Shown one piece after another: positions 26,579 to 35,200 of a stretch of 64,000 nt of DNA; the stretch's first letter is position 1; each line of letters starts with the position of its first letter. Both the position numbers and the translations under genes were made by a program. Origin of the DNA: Leptospira sp. WS39.C2 (lineage in GTDB: Bacteria; Spirochaetota; Leptospiria; Leptospirales; Leptospiraceae); contig NZ_CP162142.1 of assembly GCF_040833965.1 (NCBI RefSeq), positions 992,001 to 1,056,000 on the forward strand. Reading direction: 5' to 3'. The notes under the pieces are model-generated. The model saw only the letters and a list, made by a program, of their open reading frames with translations, searched no databases and was not told the DNA's origin.

Positions 26579-29547
26579 AATTGATTGAAGGGATGGTTCA
26601 ATTTTTCCAAAAACACAACCGTTTGTGTTGGGTAGGAATCATTTTTATGTTTTTTTCGGTGTTTTCGCAATTGGAAAAGTTTCAATTCCAGTTATTGCCA
26701 AATTTGTCCCCAACATTATATTTTATCACAATTACTTATCCGAATCATTCTGCAGAAGATGTGGACAAAGCCGTGAGTTTTCCTTTGTCGAATCGAATCT
26801 CTTCTGTGAAATCAGTCAAACAAATCCGAACGAAGTCGGTGCATGGCAAGTCAACAATTCAAATTTATTTACAAAAAAATGCCTCTCTTTTGGATTTTAA
26901 AGAAAATTTATATCAGTTATTGTATGAAGTAAAAGATGAATTACCTCATGGAATTGGTATACCTAAAGTACAAATTGGAAACGAATACCAAAATCCATTT
27001 TTTGAATTTACGGTTCAGAAAAAAAATCTTTATACAAAAGATGAAGACAGATATTTATTGGACCAATTGAAATACAAACTAGAAAGAGTATCGGGAGTTG
27101 TCGAAGTGAAAAGAATCGGCGATACTAAAACTTCTTTTGTAATTTCGCTATATGAGAAGGATCTAAATAATTATCCGATTCAACTAAAAGAAATCGAATT
27201 TCAGATTAGTTCAGCATTACAGTCGGGTTCTCTAGGAAAGATAGTTGAGTATGGACAAGAAACTGAAATAAAATTTGATCCAGAAATTGAGAGCCTTTCC
27301 GAACTCAAGAAATTTCCTATCCATCTTGGAAATGGCAATTTTATCCCTTTGGAGAAAATTGCTTCTGTCACGAAGCAATCACTGCAAATAGACCAAATGA
27401 TCAATCAAAATGGTCTAGAATCGGTATACTTTGCAATCTATGTAGATCCAAATAAAGATCCACTAAAACTTTCCAAACAGATTGAATTTGTAATATCAGA
27501 ATATCATGACAGACTGAATCCAATAGTTTTTTATGATGCTTCCGTTGAATTAAAAGATCAAATAAACCAATTTTTGTTTTTTCTATTTTTAAGTTTAGTT
27601 TGTGCGTTGAGTTTCTCTTATTTTTTGTATAAAGAATGGTTCCCAGTCTTTTGTTTGTTGGTTTCTGTGACCATCACGTTAATGTTATGTTTTCATTTTA
27701 TGGTTTTGTTTTCGATTTCTTTGAACTTGTTGAGTTTAAGTGGAATATCAGTAGGAATTGGGATGTTATTTGATGCAAATAATTTGATATACTATTCAAT
27801 TCGCAAACAAGTTAATTCTTCTCAGAAACTTCCTGAAATTGTTTTAAAAGGGATACGGAGTGTTATCGTTTCTTTGTTTTCTTCTGGTTTGACAACAATG
27901 GTAGTGATTGTTCCTTTGTTACTTTATGCACACGAATGGAAAGAGTTCTTTTACGACATAGGTCTTTGTATTGTTCTATTAATTTTTTCTTCTCTTTTGG
28001 TCTCTGTGACCATCATTCCTTTTCTATTTTTAAGTTTTTCACCTAACATATTTTCTCGAATTTCTGATACTTCCAATCAAATAGTGCGTGTTAAGAAATG
28101 GAATGCGTTGGTATCTCATAAGTATTCAATGTATCTCCTTTTGGTTCTTTTGGTATTTTTATTAATCATACGTTCGTATCCATTCCAATTTCAGATTTTC
28201 CCTAAACCAAAACCAATAGGAACAAGGCTCCTTGTCACTCCGCAAGAAAACATAAACATCAAAGAAGAAATGTTTTTGATCAGTAAAATTAGAGAAATAT
28301 TCAATGTAAGTTTCAAAGGAACAAAAATTCTCATTTTGTCAGAGGAAACAATAGATGAATCAGAATTCCCGCATCAGGCAATGCCCTTTGTTATCAAATG
28401 GTTTCATTCAAAAGAATTGAACAAAGAAGATTTGAATTGGATACAAGAAATAGATAAAACTCGATGGAAAATTCAGACTAACGAACTCCAGTCGCATTTA
28501 GCACAATCCTTACCCTTCCTTCCGATGGATTCTGTCATCATTATGCATGAAAATTGGGAAACCTTAATGGTTTTGTTAAATGATTATTTGAGTTTACCAA
28601 CAAAAGAAGGGTCGGAAGGGGGTTTTTCTTTTATACCGACACCAATAAAAATGAAAGTTTGGAAACCTAATCTAGTTTTGGAACCAGACTTACAACCAGA
28701 TATGGATGATCTCAGTCGGAAAATATTATATAGAAATTCCTCTAAGTATTTAGGTTCTATAGGTGCAAAGAATCGAATTCCATTATACTTAGGTATAAAA
28801 TCGGAACACCAAAATGATAAATTTAATAAATCAATTTTATTGCCTAATTTTAAATCCAAAACTAAAGATACAATTTTTCCGGATTCATTATTTCAAACAG
28901 AGGAGAGGGATAGTTTTTCTGAATATAGAAGAGAGTCTGGAAGTTTTTATCTAGAATGGGTTGGAATACTCGGTGTAGGTGAATTTATTTTAAAAGAAAA
29001 AGAGAAAGGTTTTCGGTACCAAATACACTCAGAAAAGAAAGAGATATCGAAATTTTATAATACTCTTGTTATACTTCTAGTATGTTCCTTTGTTTTTATT
29101 TATCTTTCCTTAGTAGCTATTTATGAATCATTTTTTAGGCCAGCGTTTTATCTTTCCGTAAGTATACTTTATTCGATTTGTGTTCTTTTCTTTTTGATAC
29201 TACTCTTACCAGAAATCCATTTTGGTCATTATATGGGTCTTGTCATTTTGATTGGTTTGTCCATAGATAGCATTTCTCTTTTTGGCGAAAGGTGGGATGA
29301 GTTCAAATCAATTGGAGACAAAACGGAAAGGATAAATTCCATTTTCAATTGGTTTAGGAAACCTTTTTTACTCAATTCAGGCAGTACATTTTTTGGATTA
29401 GTTCCTGTCGTTCTAATAGAATTTCCAGGTTCTGAATTTATTAGAGCAATTGCCATTACGATGTGTATTGGAATCATCGTTTCATATGTATTTGTTTTCC
29501 AATTATACCCTAAAATATTTTCTAAATATTATGATTCTCGAATATGA
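26575..29547 (+). CDS. RND-superfamily transporter subunit A (proton-relay competent)
   Basis: This 990-residue protein has the RND plan: one membrane helix, a large porter domain beginning with YFITITYPNHSAEDVDKAVSFPLSNRI, five membrane helices, a second periplasmic domain, and a terminal helix set. The fourth membrane helix retains an acidic residue, Asp400 in GIGMLFDANNLIYYS, at the place of AcrB Asp407/408, so proton-driven transport is plausible. It is about 60 residues shorter than AcrB, mostly in the second periplasmic domain. The coupled second RND gene suggests a mixed trimer, as in MdtBC. The substrate is unknown. Confidence 0.88.
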   Translation: MKLIEGMVQFFQKHNRLCWVGIIFMFFSVFSQLEKFQFQLLPNLSPTLYFITITYPNHSAEDVDKAVSFPLSNRISSVKSVKQIRTKSVHGKSTIQIYLQKNASLLDFKENLYQLLYEVKDELPHGIGIPKVQIGNEYQNPFFEFTVQKKNLYTKDEDRYLLDQLKYKLERVSGVVEVKRIGDTKTSFVISLYEKDLNNYPIQLKEIEFQISSALQSGSLGKIVEYGQETEIKFDPEIESLSELKKFPIHLGNGNFIPLEKIASVTKQSLQIDQMINQNGLESVYFAIYVDPNKDPLKLSKQIEFVISEYHDRLNPIVFYDASVELKDQINQFLFFLFLSLVCALSFSYFLYKEWFPVFCLLVSVTITLMLCFHFMVLFSISLNLLSLSGISVGIGMLFDANNLIYYSIRKQVNSSQKLPEIVLKGIRSVIVSLFSSGLTTMVVIVPLLLYAHEWKEFFYDIGLCIVLLIFSSLLVSVTIIPFLFLSFSPNIFSRISDTSNQIVRVKKWNALVSHKYSMYLLLVLLVFLLIIRSYPFQFQIFPKPKPIGTRLLVTPQENINIKEEMFLISKIREIFNVSFKGTKILILSEETIDESEFPHQAMPFVIKWFHSKELNKEDLNWIQEIDKTRWKIQTNELQSHLAQSLPFLPMDSVIIMHENWETLMVLLNDYLSLPTKEGSEGGFSFIPTPIKMKVWKPNLVLEPDLQPDMDDLSRKILYRNSSKYLGSIGAKNRIPLYLGIKSEHQNDKFNKSILLPNFKSKTKDTIFPDSLFQTEERDSFSEYRRESGSFYLEWVGILGVGEFILKEKEKGFRYQIHSEKKEISKFYNTLVILLVCSFVFIYLSLVAIYESFFRPAFYLSVSILYSICVLFFLILLLPEIHFGHYMGLVILIGLSIDSISLFGERWDEFKSIGDKTERINSIFNWFRKPFLLNSGSTFFGLVPVVLIEFPGSEFIRAIAITMCIGIIVSYVFVFQLYPKIFSKYYDSRI

Positions 29548-32216
29548 GGAATTCTATTTTTCAACTTTATCCTTACCAATGTTTTTTTGGAATTGGATGT
29601 TTGATTCTTTTTTCTATCCTAAGCTCTCCTGAATTACAAATTGGAGAATGGAAACCAGAAGAAGAAAGTCAAACCTTAATCATAAGTCAAAATTGGCCAG
29701 GAAAAACGGCATCTCAATTGGAAGAGAGTCTCATAAAACCTTGGGAGATGATGCTAAAATCGGTAGGTGGGTATCGTGAAATTAAATCCACTTCAGAATT
29801 TGGATCTGTTACTCTTTATTTGAATTTGATCAAGGGATACTCGAAAGAGGAACTGCTCCAATCTGTACGCAATCTTTATCTATTGAATCAAAACAAATTC
29901 CCAAGAGAGATTCATTTCCCTAGGTTTCGATATGATTCTGATAGCGAATCGAATTTTATACTTCTCAAACGAAATTCTAATTCACAAAAAAATTCTCTTC
30001 GTCACCTAGAATCAAAAATAAAGGATCTAACTTGGGTAAATCAATATGAATACATTCCTGAATTTCAATCGGAAATCCAAATAGAAATAAAACCTAATGT
30101 TGTCTTCGATCCAAAGTATCCTTCAATTACAGAGATTTTCCATTATTTACAAAATCAAGTAGCTACCATTCAATATGACCCAAGGGTAGGACGATTTTTT
30201 TTGAATGAATTCCCCCGCCAAAAGGAAAATTGGGAAAAAGTTTCTGTTCCCTTACAAAATAAAGGTGTGGTCCTTCTTTCCCAAATAGCAACGATTCAAT
30301 TGAAAAGAATCACTGGTAAAAACCAAACGAGAATTAATGGATCTGGTTTTGAATCAATTCTTATACATACAACTAGTGTTATACAACAAATGTTGTTATT
30401 GTCCGAGTTAGAAAGTTTGTTGGAACAATTCCCTGATTGGCACATTGTATTTTCCAATCATGAAGAATTGATTTTAAACATAAAAGGATATTTATTTTTC
30501 TATATTTTGATAGAGATTCTATTTGTTTTATATTTTGGTATTGTTCGGAATCACTGGTTTTTTGTATTTGTAAATATAATCAGTTATTTTACTTTATTCG
30601 TCTTAATTACATTTCTTTTTTCAAAAGCAAAAATTCCTCTCGGTGATCCTAGTTTCGTATTTTTAATACTCATCCGATACCCTTTAACGTTTATATCTTT
30701 GCGAGTTTTATTTGTGAAAGGCAAACAAATCATATTCTTTTTGTTTGTTTTCGGCTTTGGTATATATTTAAAATTCTTTCCCAACTCAGTGATTGGTATT
30801 CTGTTACTTCTTATTTTAAGTTTATTTTTTTATCCTTTAGTCCAAGATTTATTGGTTTGGATGTGCAATCAAAAAAAAGAATGTTTGCGGATGTCCCAAT
30901 CCACTAAAACGCCAGTTGTATATCGAATTTTAATCAATCAGAAACAAGCTAACTTAAATTATTTGAAATTTTTAACAATTTTTGTTTTTTTTATCATTTT
31001 GATTCTTTCATTTAGGCAAGTTTTTACCCTAATACCTACAACTTCAAATTCTGGATCCATACAAATGGCTAAATTAGAGTTTCCTACGTATGTTACCGAA
31101 AGTGAAAGGAATAGAATCACAAAACAAGTGGAAGAAACAATTCTAAATAAAAATTGGACCAATTTGCTTGTTGTGAAACTTAAAAACTTTCGATCAGATT
31201 TTTATATGAAATTTAACGAAAATGTTGCCATCAGAGATTTTTCTCGATTACCAACGGAAATGGGATACTTCCATTTTACAAAAGAAAATGGTAGTATCCA
31301 AACATATACGTTACGTTTTACCAATCCTAATCCTGTTTTATTAGAAGAGTCTGTCTTAAAACTTCTTCCTTGGCTTAAGAGTCAAAAACAAATAGAAGAG
31401 GTGGTCCTTGGGTTTCAACCATCTATTGAAGGTCTGGGGTTCCAAACGAATTCATCCGAACGAGTGATGATGGATTGGGGAATGGATCCAAGTATAAAAG
31501 AAATGAATTTTATTCTACATGAAAATGTAGCTAGTAAGATGGTAGGGAATGGAAAACTGATTGATGTGAAACTAAAAGTTCCACTAAAAATGTCCATGGA
31601 TGAATTCAAAAAACATCCATTTCATTTTGGAAGTGGTTACTTAACGTTTGTAGAATTTCTTCGCAATTATAATCCAAAGAAAATCTTAGGTAAAATCTAT
31701 CACAAAGATGTAGAAATAAGTATGGAAATTTTTGTGAAAGGGGACGAGATCAACTGGGACAAAATCCATCACGGTATTTCCCAATTACTCTCCAAAGAGG
31801 ATACAAGGTTTGTAGAGCAGTATGAAGCGAGTGATGAAGAACCAAAATATCGAATCGTTTACTTGATGGTATTAGTAATGACTTTAATTTTACGCAAAAA
31901 ATATGTTACTAAATATTTTTGCTTATTTGCTGTAATGGTTTTCATTTGGAAAACTCAAAACATAATGTTTACTAGAGACTATCTGCAATTTTCTCTATTA
32001 CTGTTTTTAATTGTTTTTTTTCAAATTACCGTCCCTCTAAAAAAACAAAATCAAATTTATTTTAGCCTTCCTTATATCGGATTATTCATCGGATCTTTTT
32101 TGTATCCTTGGGGTGGAGGGAATTATTTATTCCAAACTATAACAATTTTTTTACTTTATGGTTTTTTTGTTTTGAAATGGAATCACTTTCTCGAATTATT
32201 TAGAACCAGATCATAA
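29544..32216 (+). CDS. Divergent RND-superfamily subunit B (relay residues not seen)
   Basis: The 890-residue protein keeps the RND outline: N-terminal helix, a porter region starting IISQNWPGKTASQLEESLIKPWEMML, a block of membrane helices at about 310-440, a second porter region, and five C-terminal helices. The helix corresponding to TM4 reads LGDPSFVFLILIRYPLTFISLR and lacks an in-membrane Asp pair. It is about 150 residues shorter than AcrB. I infer a non-translocating partner of subunit A. It overlaps subunit A by 4 bases; the giant secreted protein follows after 30 bases. Confidence 0.75.
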   Translation: MRNSIFQLYPYQCFFGIGCLILFSILSSPELQIGEWKPEEESQTLIISQNWPGKTASQLEESLIKPWEMMLKSVGGYREIKSTSEFGSVTLYLNLIKGYSKEELLQSVRNLYLLNQNKFPREIHFPRFRYDSDSESNFILLKRNSNSQKNSLRHLESKIKDLTWVNQYEYIPEFQSEIQIEIKPNVVFDPKYPSITEIFHYLQNQVATIQYDPRVGRFFLNEFPRQKENWEKVSVPLQNKGVVLLSQIATIQLKRITGKNQTRINGSGFESILIHTTSVIQQMLLLSELESLLEQFPDWHIVFSNHEELILNIKGYLFFYILIEILFVLYFGIVRNHWFFVFVNIISYFTLFVLITFLFSKAKIPLGDPSFVFLILIRYPLTFISLRVLFVKGKQIIFFLFVFGFGIYLKFFPNSVIGILLLLILSLFFYPLVQDLLVWMCNQKKECLRMSQSTKTPVVYRILINQKQANLNYLKFLTIFVFFIILILSFRQVFTLIPTTSNSGSIQMAKLEFPTYVTESERNRITKQVEETILNKNWTNLLVVKLKNFRSDFYMKFNENVAIRDFSRLPTEMGYFHFTKENGSIQTYTLRFTNPNPVLLEESVLKLLPWLKSQKQIEEVVLGFQPSIEGLGFQTNSSERVMMDWGMDPSIKEMNFILHENVASKMVGNGKLIDVKLKVPLKMSMDEFKKHPFHFGSGYLTFVEFLRNYNPKKILGKIYHKDVEISMEIFVKGDEINWDKIHHGISQLLSKEDTRFVEQYEASDEEPKYRIVYLMVLVMTLILRKKYVTKYFCLFAVMVFIWKTQNIMFTRDYLQFSLLLFLIVFFQITVPLKKQNQIYFSLPYIGLFIGSFLYPWGGGNYLFQTITIFLLYGFFVLKWNHFLELFRTRS

Positions 32217-32246
32217 ATCCATTACCATAATGAACAGAGGTTCTTT

Positions 32247-35200
32247 ATGGTATCAAACATCACATGGTTTAGGACCATTCTCTTTATTATCATTCTATAT
32301 TTTGTTTTTAACTCTAAATTTGTTTTGGCCCAATCGATTCAGGATACATGGGATATTCCAAGTTACCATACACATGAATATTCTGATTTATATGGATCAG
32401 TTTATTTTGCACCAACCTTGGATGAGTGGGAGATGCAGGTAGAAACTGTGTTATCAAATTCAATCGTTGTTTGGCAAGAGGAAGCCAATCAGCATATAGA
32501 AACGTTGCTTCGGAATGAACACAGTGAGGATGATTTTATTTCTAATGAAGGTTATGTTGATGAACGTAGGCGTTCTTTACTTTCAGAGGTTTCTATCTTT
32601 TATTCTGAATGGGAAAGGGACTTATTAAATGATTATTTTATCAATCGTAATGCATTTCTAGAGAAATTGGAAACTGGGAAAATTGATGCTTTATATTTCC
32701 AAAGACTTGGGAAAGAAGATTTTTTCAATTCATATACCGAAGAAGAAATTTCTCTCAATGAGAATCGCGAGAAAATTCTACAAGCTGCTGAGGAATGGGA
32801 ATACCAATGGGAAAATTCGAGACAAGAAGGTTTGAATTCCTTTGCTTCTTCTTTGGAAAAACTGAACCAAGATTATTTAACGTATTTGAATTCTTTGCAA
32901 GAAACGGAAAATCAGTTCCTTACAAATTTACAAGTGATTAGTGAATATAGGGAAACTGTTTATATCGCCTTATTTTCTATGTTAGAACAGATGAAGTTTG
33001 GTGTTGAGTCAAGTTGTGAAGTAGATAGTGGATGTTTGTATCGGAATCAAGATGGAAGTTTGAACGAAGCAGGAATCATATTTTCCAAATTTATTAATGA
33101 GTTATCAGATGAACTTCTAAAAAATGATAAAAATCCTGATTTGTTATTATCCAATGTTGCTTGGAAAATGAATGAATTTTTGTCGCTGGAGGCAAACAAA
33201 GCCTTCGCTGAACAAACCTATTTTAAAGATAGAATCTATACTTACCAAACGGGATTTCAAATCGATTTAGACCAAACTAAATCAAACTTTGACTTAGGCC
33301 ATGCCAACTGGGTACTCCGCAATCAAAATTATCACCAATTAGGATCCGATGTGAAATATGAAAACTGGGGTTTTGTTCCTGGAGATGTTGGTATATTTTC
33401 GGGTGTTTATGATTCTGAGTTACGTTCGATTTTCCAAAGCATACATCATTCTAATTTCAACCATTTAACAGAAATCATAAACTCAAAATTAGGTGATCAT
33501 CGAAAAGTGCAGAATCTAATTAGCGCTAATTTATATACAGATGCATATCATTTTATTAATAATTTTTCTTTAATGGGTTTGGGTGTACCTTTTGAAACCG
33601 CTCATCATGTACAAGGTAACCTTATGTTGGATGGGACAACAAAATATGGTTATTGGCAGGCCGAACGAAACTTCACTATTTTTACACCAGGCACCTATTC
33701 ATATCAAATGGGTGCAATTGGTTATTCGGTTTTGTACGAAATGTATGATGATACTTCCTATCAATCTTCTTTATATTGGGACTCGAATTTTTCACAATTA
33801 AAACAACAAAGTCGCCAATTTGAAGGTCGATTATTGCCTGCAATCAGCCATTGGGAAACTAAAGTCAAAGAATATGCAGATGCATATAAAAACTGGACTG
33901 AATCCAAAGAGAATTTAGTTGAGGAGGCAAAGCAAGAATACCAAAAAAATCGAATTTCATTAGAAATTACAAAAGAAAAGTGGATCCAACAATTAGAAGT
34001 TGAAAAAGATTCTGGTTGGAAATCTTGGAACCAATTGTACCAAACAGGTGAACTATCTTCAACGTCACCGAAACAATCGTCCTTAAAATTCGAATCGAAT
34101 CTACATACAATTACAAATCAAACTGCGCTTTCGCAGTTCCAGTCATCTTCACAATTAGATGAAACAATAAACGATATACAAGTGGGAGAACATTCTCTTC
34201 TAGATCATTTTCAAAAGACTATCATTGGTGTGAACCAGTATGCGTCTGTGGTACAAATGAATCATGAACTTTACGAATTCCAAAAATCGGAACAAAATAA
34301 ACTCCTAAATCAATATTCATACGCCTTAAATTCGGATTTCATTGGAAACCGAAAATTGACAAAAGAAGAGTTGGTTCTCATTGGGAATGCAGATTTTACC
34401 CAATTGACTGAAATGGAGCAGAAAAATTTTGGAAGGTGTTATACGGATCCAACCGAAGGTGTATGTAAAAATTTATTAAAAAAAGAATATGAAGTATCAG
34501 TTCACTCCGATGGAGGTTCAGTCAGAGTAAGTAAAGAAATTTATAATGGAATGTTAGCTGAAAAAAATAATGCAGGTGAATACAACGCATCAAAATCATT
34601 GGTGAGCAAACAAATTTTATTCAGTTCAATCGGAAAAATCCAAGGTAGTGACAGGAAAGATCTTTTTACAGAATGGTCAGAAGAGGATTGGAATTCACTC
34701 TACGACCGTAAAAACCAAATTGCACAATCTTTTGTCCAACAGTCATTAAAAAAGGACCAAATTTCATTGGCTTCAAATTTTAATGCGATTGAATCCTTAA
34801 ATGAAAGGAATTATAGTTCGTATTTAGTAAAAAAAGAATCGCAAGAAAATGTAGATTCGTTCGTACAAGAATTAGCTCTCGCTTACCTAACTGGCGGTAT
34901 TTCTGGCGTCAAAGCTTCGTTAAATGGTAAAATTGAATCATCCATCAATAGTGAACTTGCAAAAGTTTGGATAAAAGCTACAGGAGGGAATGAAGAACAC
35001 ATCCAAATGGCGACTATGGCAATCGATTTTATGCGCGGTAGGATGAGCGCTAAAAAAATAAATGCAAGGGATCAATTTATTTCCATCAAAAATCCTATCC
35101 AATCATTAGAAACTGTTCTTGGGAACACTCTTTCCAGTACCATTGAAGTGATGGACAAAGTGTCGAATGGATTATTGAGTGTGCCATTGAATTTAGCATT

